Part shown: positions 1 through 7,531 of the stretch, in pieces
Layout of the letters: each line of letters starts with the position of its first letter
Numbering within the stretch: the first letter of the stretch is position 1
Assembly (NCBI GenBank): GCA_964494015.1
Contig: CAZBQC010000032.1
Location: forward strand, 1-9,424
Length of the DNA stretch: 9,424 bases
Origin: CAZBQC01 sp964494015
GTDB taxonomy: Bacteria > Bacillota_I > Bacilli_A > RF39 > UBA660
Direction of reading: 5' to 3'
Made by a program: the position numbers and the translations under genes
The notes under the pieces: model-generated
The model's input: only the letters and a program-made list of their open reading frames with translations
What the model was told of the DNA's origin: nothing
Database searches by the model: none

Positions 1-61
1 TAGCACAAGACCCTATTAGTAGTCAAGGAGATAAAGCATGAATTCTGAAATAAATATTTAA

Positions 62-499
62 TTATGAGCATGGACCATCTAGGACAATATCATTCGAAGT
101 CAAACCACTTTCAACCGTTTCATTAATATGCTGTTTACTGCCACATAATTTGACCGAGTAAACATAATCATTATCTTCAAAAACAATCTTTACATATGAA
201 GCTTCTCCATCATAACTTTCATTATCTGGATCCGATTCTAAATCCTTTATACCTAATCCCCACAGTGCGGTTAAACTATGAGTTTTAGTAGGTATCGAAT
301 CAGTAGGTAAAAGATCTTTGTTAATCGATGCTTCATACTGCGTAATAGCAATCAATCTTTTAGCATCATTGACCATCGTTTCCTTTTTATTCTTGCCAAT
401 GACATTTAAGACATTAGGAACCGCAATAATCATAATTATTCCAAGTAATGTCAAGACGGCCAGCAATTCAATTAAAGTAAATCCCTTTTTATTTTTCAT
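62..499 (-). CDS. Type IV prepilin-like protein (ComGC/pseudopilin type), paralog 1
   Basis: A class III prepilin of 145 residues. The leader MKNKKG is followed by FTLIELLAVLTLLGIIMIIAV, so prepilin peptidase should cut after Gly6 and leave a mature N-terminal Phe with the conserved Glu at +5. The hydrophobic helix anchors the subunit in the membrane before assembly into a pilus or pseudopilus. The soluble domain carries an acidic DPDNESYD stretch and two cysteines (119 and 144) enclosing a 24-residue loop, probably a disulfide-closed D-region. I chose ATG at 499 rather than 508: GTAGAG lies 9 nt upstream, the same geometry as in the neighbouring paralog, and the leader is then canonical. It is about 67% identical to the gene at 608-1045 and has its own promoter. 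At 145 residues it is longer than typical ComGC (about 100), so it may be a pilus subunit rather than the competence pseudopilin. No assembly ATPase or peptidase gene is in the window. The pilin class is secure; the exact role is not. Confidence 0.88.
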   Translation of the reverse strand: MKNKKGFTLIELLAVLTLLGIIMIIAVPNVLNVIGKNKKETMVNDAKRLIAITQYEASINKDLLPTDSIPTKTHSLTALWGLGIKDLESDPDNESYDGEASYVKIVFEDNDYVYSVKLCGSKQHINETVESGLTSNDIVLDGPCS

Positions 500-523
500 A
501 ATCCTCATCTCTACTCTCTAATT

Positions 524-552
524 AGTATACCCCACCCTAAATAAATTTTCAA
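524..552 (-). promoter_or_regulatory. Sigma-A-type promoter of prepilin paralog 1
   Basis: On the minus strand, TTGAAA (552-547) and TATACT (529-524) are separated by exactly 17 nt, 25 nt upstream of the chosen ATG. The same hexamers with the same spacing precede the second pilin gene, which supports this as a real and co-duplicated promoter. Confidence 0.75.
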
Positions 553-563
553 TTATCATATAT

Positions 564-583
564 AAATATTTTTGTTAATATTT
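564..583 (-). terminator. Weak AT-only hairpin after prepilin paralog 2
   Basis: A perfect 7-bp inverted repeat (AAATATT / AATATTT) with a 6-nt loop lies 25 nt past the stop of the 608-1045 gene. It has no G-C pairs and no uridine run after it on the minus strand, so any termination would be leaky. Read-through from paralog 2 into paralog 1 is plausible. Confidence 0.25.
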
Positions 584-607
584 AGTTCTGTAATTAAATA
601 GAAAACT

Positions 608-1045
608 TTAAGGACACATTCCTTCTAAAACAATTTTATTGGAAGTTAATTCTTCTTCTTTTACCTCATTGATATATCGATTACTTCCACATAATTTTAT
701 ATAATAGAAATAATTATTTTCAGATAAAACTATCTTTACGTATGAAGCATTAATATCATAAGTCCCATCATCAGGATCAATTTCCAAATCCTTTACCCCT
801 AATTCCCATAAGTCTGCTAAAGTATGAATTTTTGTTGGTGTTTCCGGAGTAGGTAAAAGGCTCTCATTAAAAGAAGCTTCATATTGGGTAGCTTTCATCA
901 ATCTTTTAGCATCGCTTAACATCGTTTCTTTTTTATTTTTATCGACAATACTTAAAATATTAGGAACCGCAATAATCATGATAATTCCAAGTAATGTTAA
1001 AACCGATAATAATTCAATTAAAGTAAATCCTTTTTTATTTTTCAT
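608..1045 (-). CDS. Type IV prepilin-like protein (ComGC/pseudopilin type), paralog 2
   Basis: A second prepilin of 145 residues, co-linear without gaps with the gene at 62-499. Leader MKNKKG is followed by FTLIELLSVLTLLGIIMIIAV, with cleavage expected after Gly6 and Glu at +5 of the mature protein. From the leader through the PN that ends the first helix segment, 27 of 28 residues are identical to paralog 1. Divergence is concentrated in the soluble head. Cys119 and Cys144 are conserved with the same spacing, and the acidic segment reads DPDDGTYD. The start is taken at ATG 1045 because GTAGGG ends 9 nt upstream; the ATG at 1054 would overlap that site and gives an atypical leader. Its role is presumably a pilus or pseudopilus subunit exported through the membrane. 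Which machine it feeds cannot be seen, as no pil/com/gsp assembly genes are present here. Confidence 0.88.
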   Translation of the reverse strand: MKNKKGFTLIELLSVLTLLGIIMIIAVPNILSIVDKNKKETMLSDAKRLMKATQYEASFNESLLPTPETPTKIHTLADLWELGVKDLEIDPDDGTYDINASYVKIVLSENNYFYYIKLCGSNRYINEVKEEELTSNKIVLEGMCP

Positions 1046-1069
1046 AACGATCATCCCTACTTTATATTT

Positions 1070-1098
1070 AGTATACCCTATTCTGTCAAATTTTTCAA
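1070..1098 (-). promoter_or_regulatory. Sigma-A-type promoter of prepilin paralog 2
   Basis: TTGAAA (1098-1093), a 17-nt spacer and TATACT (1075-1070) lie 24 nt upstream of the chosen ATG. Hexamers, spacing and the G run just before the -10 box match the promoter of paralog 1. Confidence 0.75.
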
Positions 1099-1126
1099 TT
1101 GTAGTTGATAAATTATTTTATTAAAC

Positions 1127-1172
1127 AAAAAATCATTGACTATTACTTGTTAAGGCAAAAGTCAATGATTTT
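1127..1172 (-). terminator. Rho-independent terminator of ppdK
   Basis: Immediately after the ppdK stop codon, the minus strand carries AAAATCATTGAC, a 20-nt loop, and the perfect complement GTCAATGATTTT. The T run continues for two more bases, giving six in total. The 12-bp stem with a U-tract fits intrinsic termination and isolates ppdK from the pilin genes. Confidence 0.8.
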
Positions 1173-1174
1173 AA

Positions 1175-3799
1175 TTAATTATTTTCTTTTAATTTAGCTT
1201 GAGCTGCTGCCAAACGAGCAATTGGTACTCTGAATGGTGAACAAGAGACATAAGTTAATCCTAAATTATGACAGAATTCGATACTTGAAGGATCTCCTCC
1301 ATGTTCGCCACAGATTCCTAACTTGATATCAGGTCTGGTGCTCTTACCTTTTTCAACAGCAAGTCTCATTAGTAAGCCGACACCTTCTTGGTCAACTCTA
1401 GCAAATGGATCGGATTCAAAGATGGATTTTTTATAGTAATCATCTAAGAATTTAGAGGCATCGTCACGACTGAAGCCATAAGTCATCTGCGTTAAATCAT
1501 TAGTACCAAAACTAAAGAATTCAGCTTCAGTGGCAATCTTGTCAGCAGTCACTGCTGCCCTTGGTATTTCGATCATCGTTCCAACATGGTAACTTAACTC
1601 GACACCAGCCTCTTTGATAATCTCGTCAGCGGTTTCAACGACGATATTCTTAATATATTTTAGTTCCTTAAGATCAGATATTAAGGGAATCATGATTTCT
1701 GGAACCACATTTAAACCTTCTTTATTGACATTGATAGCTGCTTCAATGACAGCACGAGTTTGCATTCTGGCAATTTCTGGATAAGTAACTGCTAGACGGC
1801 AACCACGATGTCCCATCATTGGATTAAATTCTTTTAAAGATTCAATTCGAGCCTTTAGATCAGCAAAACTCATTCCTAAACTTTCAGCTAATGGTTTAAT
1901 TTCTTCATCAGTATGTGGTAGGAATTCATGAAGTGGTGGATCTAGGAAACGAATGGTCACTCCATAACCATTCATGGCTTTGAATAGTCCTTCAAAGTCT
2001 TCTCGTTGATATGGAAGAATCTTTGACAAAGCTTCTTCTCTTGCTTCAACTGAGGTAGCCGTAATCATTCTTCGAAAGTTGAAAATTCTCGTTTCTTCAA
2101 AGAACATATGCTCAGTACGGCATAATCCAATTCCTTCAGCGCCAAATTTTCGAGCCACTAGGGCATCTTTTGGCGTATCAGCATTGGTTCTTACTTTTAA
2201 AGTACGAACGGCATCTGCCCAAGACATAAAGACTTCAAAATCACCACTGATTTCTGGTTCGACGGTTTTAATTTTTTCACCGTAGACATTGCCAGTTGAG
2301 CCATCTAAACTCATCCAGTCGCCCTCTTTAAAAGTTTGACCTTCTCTGGTCGTAATCGTTTTCGCTTCTTCGGCAATTTTTAATTCGCCACAACCTGAAA
2401 CACAGCAAGTTCCCATTCCACGGGCAACAACGGCAGCATGAGAGGTCATTCCTCCACGAATGGTCAAAATACCGTGAGCAATATTCATGCCTTCGATATC
2501 TTCAGGACTGGTTTCTAAACGAACCAGCAAAATATCCTTTTCACCAGCTTTAGAAGCTTTAATAACATCTTCAGCAGTAAAATAAATTTTACCTGTCGCC
2601 GCACCAGGTGACGCTGCAAGTCCTTTAGCTATTACTTTAGCAGCTTTTAAACTGGCACCATCAAAATTAGGATGTAATAATTGATCTAATTGTTTTGGTT
2701 CTACTTTTAAAAGAGCCTCTTCTTTCGTTAGCATTCCTTCGTTAACTAAGTCGACCGCAATTCTTAAAGCAGCAGCAGCGGTTCTCTTACCATTTCTCGT
2801 CTGTAACATAAATAGTTTTCCATCTTCGATCGTAAACTCCATATCCTGCATATCTTTATAATGTTTTTCTAGGATATCGCAAATACGGACAAACTCATTG
2901 TAACAATCAGGCATAACTTCTTTTAAGGTATCGATCGTCTGTGGTGTACGAATACCGGCTACGACATCCTCACCTTGAGCATTCATCAAGTACTCGCCAT
3001 ATAGTTTCTTCTCGCCAGTAGCGGGATTTCTGGTGAAAGCAACACCCGTTCCACTAGTTTCACCACGATTACCATAAACCATCTCTTGAACGTTGACAGC
3101 TGTTCCCCATGATGATGGAATGTCGTTAAGTCGACGATAAGTAATTGCACGATCATTATTCCAACTTCTAAATACAGCCTTGACTGCTTCCATTAACTGA
3201 ATTTTCGCGTCTTGTGGAAATTCACTTCCTGAATGTTTTTGATATTCTTCTTTATAGGTATTAACTACTTCCATCAAGTCTTCAGCTGTTAATTCTGTAT
3301 CATATTCAACATGCTTTTCTTCCTTAATCTTATCAAATAATCTTTCGAATGAACTTTTTGGAAAGCCCATGACGACATCAGAAAACATTTGAATAAAACG
3401 ACGATAACTGTCGTAGACAAAACGAGGATTATTAGTAACTTTTGCAAAGCCCTTTGCTACATCATCATTTAATCCTAAGTTAAGAACCGTATCCATCATT
3501 CCTGGCATCGAAGCACGTGCTCCACTTCTTACGGAGACCAATAATGGGTTTTCTGCGTCTCCCATCTTTTTACCAGTAGTATTTTCCAGTTCTACTAACT
3601 TTTCTAATATTTCTTTTTCAATCTCTGAACTAATTTCTTGTCCATCTTCATAATACTTGGTACAGGCTTCCGTGGTAATCGTAAAACCTCTTGGTACAGG
3701 TAAGCCAATACTAGTCATTTCAGCTAAGTTAGCACCTTTACCACCAAGCAAATTTTTCATCTCTTTATTTCCTTCTTTAAAGGCATAAACATATTTCAT
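1175..3799 (-). CDS. ppdK: Pyruvate, phosphate dikinase (PPDK)
   Basis: Cytosolic enzyme that reversibly converts pyruvate + ATP + Pi to PEP + AMP + PPi. In anaerobes it often runs glycolytically toward pyruvate and ATP. The 874 residues equal the usual length of clostridial PPDK. Domain order: N-terminal ATP-grasp nucleotide-binding region (about 1-340, with LLGGKGANLAEM near the start), a swivelling phosphohistidine domain (about 390-510) with GGMTSHAAVVARG and catalytic His454, and a C-terminal PEP/pyruvate TIM barrel (about 530-874) with GLCRTEHMF (Arg561) and GICGEHGGDP (catalytic Cys830). These match the known catalytic His and Cys of the family. Start: the open frame extends to 3859, but ATG 3799 has a strong AAGGAGGAGGG site and begins MKYVYAF as relatives do; the upstream 20 residues overlap the promoter. 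It is transcribed alone. No PDRP regulatory protein gene is nearby, although the Thr two residues before His454 is present. Confidence 0.98.
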   Translation of the reverse strand: MKYVYAFKEGNKEMKNLLGGKGANLAEMTSIGLPVPRGFTITTEACTKYYEDGQEISSEIEKEILEKLVELENTTGKKMGDAENPLLVSVRSGARASMPGMMDTVLNLGLNDDVAKGFAKVTNNPRFVYDSYRRFIQMFSDVVMGFPKSSFERLFDKIKEEKHVEYDTELTAEDLMEVVNTYKEEYQKHSGSEFPQDAKIQLMEAVKAVFRSWNNDRAITYRRLNDIPSSWGTAVNVQEMVYGNRGETSGTGVAFTRNPATGEKKLYGEYLMNAQGEDVVAGIRTPQTIDTLKEVMPDCYNEFVRICDILEKHYKDMQDMEFTIEDGKLFMLQTRNGKRTAAAALRIAVDLVNEGMLTKEEALLKVEPKQLDQLLHPNFDGASLKAAKVIAKGLAASPGAATGKIYFTAEDVIKASKAGEKDILLVRLETSPEDIEGMNIAHGILTIRGGMTSHAAVVARGMGTCCVSGCGELKIAEEAKTITTREGQTFKEGDWMSLDGSTGNVYGEKIKTVEPEISGDFEVFMSWADAVRTLKVRTNADTPKDALVARKFGAEGIGLCRTEHMFFEETRIFNFRRMITATSVEAREEALSKILPYQREDFEGLFKAMNGYGVTIRFLDPPLHEFLPHTDEEIKPLAESLGMSFADLKARIESLKEFNPMMGHRGCRLAVTYPEIARMQTRAVIEAAINVNKEGLNVVPEIMIPLISDLKELKYIKNIVVETADEIIKEAGVELSYHVGTMIEIPRAAVTADKIATEAEFFSFGTNDLTQMTYGFSRDDASKFLDDYYKKSIFESDPFARVDQEGVGLLMRLAVEKGKSTRPDIKLGICGEHGGDPSSIEFCHNLGLTYVSCSPFRVPIARLAAAQAKLKENN

Positions 3800-3830
3800 A
3801 AAATCCCTCCTCCTTTTAAAGTACGTTCTT

Positions 3831-3859
3831 ATTATAAGTAAAAAAAGTATTATTGACAA
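3831..3859 (-). promoter_or_regulatory. Promoter of ppdK
   Basis: TTGTCA (3859-3854), a 17-nt spacer and a perfect TATAAT (3836-3831) lie 31 nt upstream of the ppdK ATG. The -35 hexamer falls largely in the loop of the hairpin at 3840-3866, so the promoter and the preceding terminator share DNA. Confidence 0.75.
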
Positions 3860-3866
3860 TACTTTT
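3840..3866 (-). terminator. Terminator of the pflB-pflA-tdk operon, overlapping the ppdK promoter
   Basis: On the minus strand AAAAGTATT, loop GTCAAT and AATACTTTT form a perfect 9-bp stem, with the T run extended by three more bases, about 33 nt after the tdk stop. The stem is AT-rich and therefore not strong. The symmetry also allows it to be a protein-binding dyad over the ppdK -35 box. Confidence 0.6.
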
Positions 3867-3898
3867 CCTTAAGATTTTACATAATTAAACAAGTTTTA

Positions 3899-4495
3899 TT
3901 AACGACGATAGAATTTAAGACCCGTTCTTTTGACATAACATTTCGGACAAGCTGTTTCATAAGTTGTATTGCCAAGCTCAATCGCCACACTCTCACCTTC
4001 CGTCACGACAACGCCATCAACTTTTCGAATGTTTTGCATCGCTTTAGCACCACATTTACAAATCGTCTTTACTTCCTCAAGATGATGAGCAATTTCTAAA
4101 AGTCTGGTCCCCCCTGGAAAACCATTGGTTAAAAAATCAGTTCTAATGCCATAACACATGATTGGTACTTTCATATCAATAACGACATCCATTAGTTGAT
4201 TTACCTGATCTCGACTTAAAAATTCTGCTTCGTCAATCAAGATTAATCTTAAATTTCGATATTTTTGCTTAAAGGCTTTAATTAAATAATAAAGGTTATC
4301 TACGTCGTCAATTAGATAATCAACTTTTCTTTCCAATCCTGCTCGAGCAGTAATTTTGTCCTCACCCTTGCCATCGATTTTGGGTTTCATCAAGATTACT
4401 TTCATTCCTTGCTCTTCGTAATTGTGAGCACATTGAATAACTCTCGTCGTTTTCCCAGAATTCATTGCTCCATAAAAATAATATAATTTTGCCAT
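3899..4495 (-). CDS. tdk: Thymidine kinase (type II / TK1-like)
   Basis: Cytosolic salvage enzyme phosphorylating thymidine (and deoxyuridine) to the monophosphate with ATP. The 198 residues fit the bacterial TK1-like family. Visible motifs: P-loop GAMNSGKT (9-16), the Walker B/catalytic segment LILIDEAEF (Asp88, catalytic Glu89), CYGIRTDF, and a zinc site made of ICKC (Cys146, Cys148) plus CPKC (Cys183, Cys186). The CxC first half resembles the E. coli form. Gln is more usual than Glu91 in the DE-x-Q-F motif, a mild deviation. Start: ATG 4495 is chosen because AGGGAGG sits 7 nt upstream; an in-frame TTG at 4501 is too close to that site. The gene begins 17 nt after the pflA stop, so it is the third gene of the pfl operon. 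That is an unexpected partner, since tdk in many Bacillota lies near rpmE and prfA. Confidence 0.96.
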   Translation of the reverse strand: MAKLYYFYGAMNSGKTTRVIQCAHNYEEQGMKVILMKPKIDGKGEDKITARAGLERKVDYLIDDVDNLYYLIKAFKQKYRNLRLILIDEAEFLSRDQVNQLMDVVIDMKVPIMCYGIRTDFLTNGFPGGTRLLEIAHHLEEVKTICKCGAKAMQNIRKVDGVVVTEGESVAIELGNTTYETACPKCYVKRTGLKFYRR

Positions 4496-4512
4496 TTCCA
4501 AACCTCCCTAAA

Positions 4513-5244
4513 TTAATTTTTATTTTCTGCTTTGGCCTCTTGATATAAACTGATCAAATATTGATAAAGTTCATCACATTTATCTTGTTCTACATTCGGT
4601 GTATCTTTCATTGGATAATCAAGACCTAATTTTTCATATTTTTCACTACCTAAGCGATGGTAGGGAATAAATTCGATCTTTTGAATATTGTTGATCGGCT
4701 TAATAAATTGATAAAATCCAGCGATATATTCTCGATCATCAGTAAGATGAGGAACAACAACTTGTCTTAACCACAAATCTTTTCCCAACTTATTGACATC
4801 GTTAATGAATTTTAAACTTTCATCGATGGGAAATCCTGTCAATTCCTGATATTCATCTCTTGCAACATGTTTGATATCAAAAATAACCAGATCGATATAT
4901 TTTAATAACTCTTGATAGTCACCACTAGCTACGCCTGCCGTATCAAGCACCAGATGAATTCGTTCTTTTTTTAGTTCCTTACAAACTTCGGTTAAGAACT
5001 CTACTTGTTGCAGTGGTTCTCCTCCCGAAAAAGTTACCCCACCATCTTTTCCAAAATATGGCTTAAATCTTTTAACTTTCTTAACTAATTCACTGACCGT
5101 CATGTTATTTTCCGTCTTATTCCACATCTCAGGATTATGACAATAGCGACAGCGAAGTAAACAACCATTCATAAAGACGACGACTCTAATTCCTGGTCCA
5201 TCAAATAAACCTAACGATTCAATGGAATTGATACTTCCTTGCAT
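4513..5244 (-). CDS. pflA: Pyruvate formate-lyase activating enzyme (radical SAM)
   Basis: Installs the glycyl radical on PflB by reductive cleavage of S-adenosylmethionine at a [4Fe-4S] cluster; cytosolic and oxygen-sensitive. The 243 residues match PflA (about 246 in E. coli). Near the N-terminus, SIESLGLFDGPGIR precedes the cluster motif CLLRCRYC (Cys28, Cys32, Cys35), followed by HNPEMW. GGVTFSGGEP (68-77) is the SAM amino-group-binding motif. There is no extra ferredoxin-like cysteine cluster, which separates it from activases of other glycyl-radical enzymes. It follows pflB after only 7 nt, and its SD sequence AGGTGA starts inside the pflB TAG stop, implying translational coupling. The upstream gene is a bona fide PFL, so substrate assignment is firm. 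Confidence 0.97.
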   Translation of the reverse strand: MQGSINSIESLGLFDGPGIRVVVFMNGCLLRCRYCHNPEMWNKTENNMTVSELVKKVKRFKPYFGKDGGVTFSGGEPLQQVEFLTEVCKELKKERIHLVLDTAGVASGDYQELLKYIDLVIFDIKHVARDEYQELTGFPIDESLKFINDVNKLGKDLWLRQVVVPHLTDDREYIAGFYQFIKPINNIQKIEFIPYHRLGSEKYEKLGLDYPMKDTPNVEQDKCDELYQYLISLYQEAKAENKN

Positions 5245-5251
5245 ACTTCAC

Positions 5252-7477
5252 CTACTTCTCATGGAAAGTTCTAGCAATTACTTCTTCCTGCTGAATCTTA
5301 GTCAAACGATTAAAACGAACCGCATAGCCACTGACACGAATGGTCAAAAGTGGATAAGCTTCCGGATGTTCCATCGCCTTAACTAAAGTATCACGATTTA
5401 AGACATTGACATTCAAATGATGACCTTTTTGAAGAAAGTAACCATCTAAGATATTAATCAAGGTCGCAATTTGTTGATCAAGCTCTTTACCAAGGGCCTG
5501 TGGCGTAATCGAAAAAGTATTGCTGATTCCATCGCGGCAATATTTTTCATAATCGATTTTAGCTACCGAATTTAAGGAAGCCAAGGCTCCATTTAAGTCC
5601 CGATTGTGCATCGGATTAGCTCCTGGCGCAAACGGAACACCTTTTTTCCTACCGTCAGGAGTGGCCCCCGTCATATTGCCATAGACGACATTAGAAGTGA
5701 TCGTCAAAACTGATAGCGTATGGACAGCACTTCGATATAATGAATATTTAGTTAACTCGTTATAAAACTTTTCTAAAACAAGAGTAGCGATACTGTCCAC
5801 TCGATCATCATCATTACCAAATTTTGGGAAATCTCCTTCGATCTCAAAATCGACAATCAAGCCATTACTTCCATAAACAGGATAAACTTTCGCATATTTA
5901 ATGGCCGAGAGTGAATCAGCTACCACTGACAAACCGGCAACTCCAAACGCCATCAAACGTCTCACTACCGTATCGTGAAGAGCCATCTGACTTTTCTCAT
6001 AGGCATATTTATCGTGCATGTAATGAATAATATTCATCGTATTGGTATAAAGTTCAGCAATATAGTCTAACATTTTAAAATAGCTGTTTAAAACTTGATC
6101 ATAATCTAAAACCTGAGCAGTAAATTTTTCAAACCCGTCGACCACCTTCGTATTCGTAATTTCATCGCTGCCGCCATTCAGTGCATATAAAAGGGCTTTT
6201 GCTAAATTACATCTGGCTCCAAAAAACTGCATATCACATCCGACTCGCATCGCTGAAACACAACAGGAAATAGCGTAATCGTCACCATAGATTGATCGCA
6301 TCAAATCATCATTTTCATATTGCAAGGAATCAGTTTCAATACTCATTTTCGCACAGTATTTTTTAAAATTATCCGGAAGCTTTTCACTCCAAAGGACAGT
6401 CATATTAGGTTCCGGTGCCGGATCTAAATTAGTTAAAGTATGTAAAAAACGATAGGAATTTTTTGTCACAAATGGATTTCCCTCTTCCGTCATTCCCCCA
6501 ATACTTTCCGTTATCCAGGTAGGATCTCCCGAGAACAATTCATCGTAGTCAGGGGTTCTTAAATGACGTACTAAACGCAGCTTGATGACGAATTGATCGA
6601 TCAGTTCCTGAGCTTCTTCTTCCGTTAATAATCCACTTTTTAAATCCCTTTCGAGATAAACATCTAAAAAAGTCGAAACTCGTCCTAAACTCATCGCTGC
6701 CCCATTATTTTCCTTGACAGCAGCTAAATAAGCAAAATATAACCATTGAATAGCTTCTTGAGCATTATTAGCTGGCTCACTAAGATCATAACCGTAACTT
6801 AAAGCCAAAGCTTTGATTTCTTTAAGAGCACTAATTTGTTCGGTAATTTCTTCACGTAAACGAATTAACTCATCTGTCATCACACCTTTTAAATTAATAA
6901 AATCAGTTTGTTTTTGACTAATCAGAAAATCAATTCCATAAAGAGCTACTCGTCGATAATCACCAATGATTCTACCTCGTCCATATGCATCAGGTAAACC
7001 GGTCAATAAACCCATTTTTCGAGCTAGACGCATCTCTTTAGTATAGACATCAAAAACACCTTGATTGTGCGTTTTACGATACTTATTGAAATATTTATCG
7101 ATATCTTTATTCAATTCAGAATGATAAGCTCCCAGCGAATGATAAACCATTCTCATTCCACCGTAAGGATTGATAATTCTCTTTAGTGGAGCATCAGTCT
7201 GTAACCCAACAATCACTTCATTATCTTTATCGATATAACCCGGCATAAAGTTATTGATTCCGGACACCTCATTAACTTCGATATCTAAAACACTTTTTCT
7301 TAATTCCTCAGCAAGTAAGTTTTGACATTTTTTAAATACTGCACTGGTCTTATCACTAATTGGCTTTAAAAAAAGTTCATCTCCCAAGTAAGGAATATAG
7401 TTCTTTTTTATAAAATCATTGACATCGATATTTACACACCAAAAACCTTCAACAAACCCCTGCCAAGCTTCCCTCAT
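5252..7477 (-). CDS. pflB: Formate C-acetyltransferase (pyruvate formate-lyase)
   Basis: Glycyl-radical enzyme converting pyruvate + CoA to acetyl-CoA + formate, the main anaerobic pyruvate exit in many fermenters. The 741 residues are close to E. coli PflB (759) and align along the whole length. Diagnostic segments: EYRKTHNQGVFDVY-type motif early (here KYRKTHNQGVFDVYT), GLPDAYGRGRIIGDYRRVA, the active-site pair Cys405-Cys406 in AISCCVSAMRVG, then MQFFGAR, NIIHYMHDKYAYE, and the C-terminal RVSGYAVRF with radical Gly717. The RVSGYAVRF form and adjacent CC pair mark true PFL rather than choline or glycerol lyases. Two further cysteines (414 and 423) lie just past the active site where E. coli has Lys and Ala. 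The ATG at 7477 has GGAGAG 8 nt upstream and the protein starts at the usual AWQGF block. It is the first gene of pflB-pflA-tdk. Confidence 0.98.
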   Translation of the reverse strand: MREAWQGFVEGFWCVNIDVNDFIKKNYIPYLGDELFLKPISDKTSAVFKKCQNLLAEELRKSVLDIEVNEVSGINNFMPGYIDKDNEVIVGLQTDAPLKRIINPYGGMRMVYHSLGAYHSELNKDIDKYFNKYRKTHNQGVFDVYTKEMRLARKMGLLTGLPDAYGRGRIIGDYRRVALYGIDFLISQKQTDFINLKGVMTDELIRLREEITEQISALKEIKALALSYGYDLSEPANNAQEAIQWLYFAYLAAVKENNGAAMSLGRVSTFLDVYLERDLKSGLLTEEEAQELIDQFVIKLRLVRHLRTPDYDELFSGDPTWITESIGGMTEEGNPFVTKNSYRFLHTLTNLDPAPEPNMTVLWSEKLPDNFKKYCAKMSIETDSLQYENDDLMRSIYGDDYAISCCVSAMRVGCDMQFFGARCNLAKALLYALNGGSDEITNTKVVDGFEKFTAQVLDYDQVLNSYFKMLDYIAELYTNTMNIIHYMHDKYAYEKSQMALHDTVVRRLMAFGVAGLSVVADSLSAIKYAKVYPVYGSNGLIVDFEIEGDFPKFGNDDDRVDSIATLVLEKFYNELTKYSLYRSAVHTLSVLTITSNVVYGNMTGATPDGRKKGVPFAPGANPMHNRDLNGALASLNSVAKIDYEKYCRDGISNTFSITPQALGKELDQQIATLINILDGYFLQKGHHLNVNVLNRDTLVKAMEHPEAYPLLTIRVSGYAVRFNRLTKIQQEEVIARTFHEK

Positions 7478-7502
7478 ACTGCACTCTCCATTATATAAAT
7501 TT

Positions 7503-7531
7503 ATTATAACATAGAGCGAAACTAATTTTAA
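7503..7531 (-). promoter_or_regulatory. Extended -10 promoter of the pflB-pflA-tdk operon
   Basis: TGTTATAAT (7511-7503) is a perfect extended -10 element, 25 nt upstream of the pflB start. The -35 position holds only TTAAAA (7531-7526, 17-nt spacer), so recognition probably rests on the TGn extension or an activator. I could not identify a specific Rex or ArcA-like operator. Confidence 0.6.

Noticed and set aside
38..61. Seven-codon plus-strand frame MNSEINI with a good SD
   Set aside because: Too short to support as a gene; recorded only as a possible scar in the findings.
318..521. 67-residue plus-strand open frame opposite prepilin paralog 1
   Set aside because: It is the antisense shadow of a convincing prepilin gene, overlaps its start region, and its composition reflects the complement of the hydrophobic helix.
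2079..2285. 68-residue plus-strand open frame inside ppdK
   Set aside because: It lies wholly antisense to the conserved PEP-binding region of ppdK, with no ribosome binding site and no recognisable content.
3800..3859. N-terminal 20-residue extension of PPDK (MSIILFLLIIRTYFKRRRDF)
   Set aside because: It looks like a small hydrophobic leader, but its codons overlap the ppdK promoter and SD sequence, and PPDK is cytosolic. The ATG at 3799 gives the family length and start.
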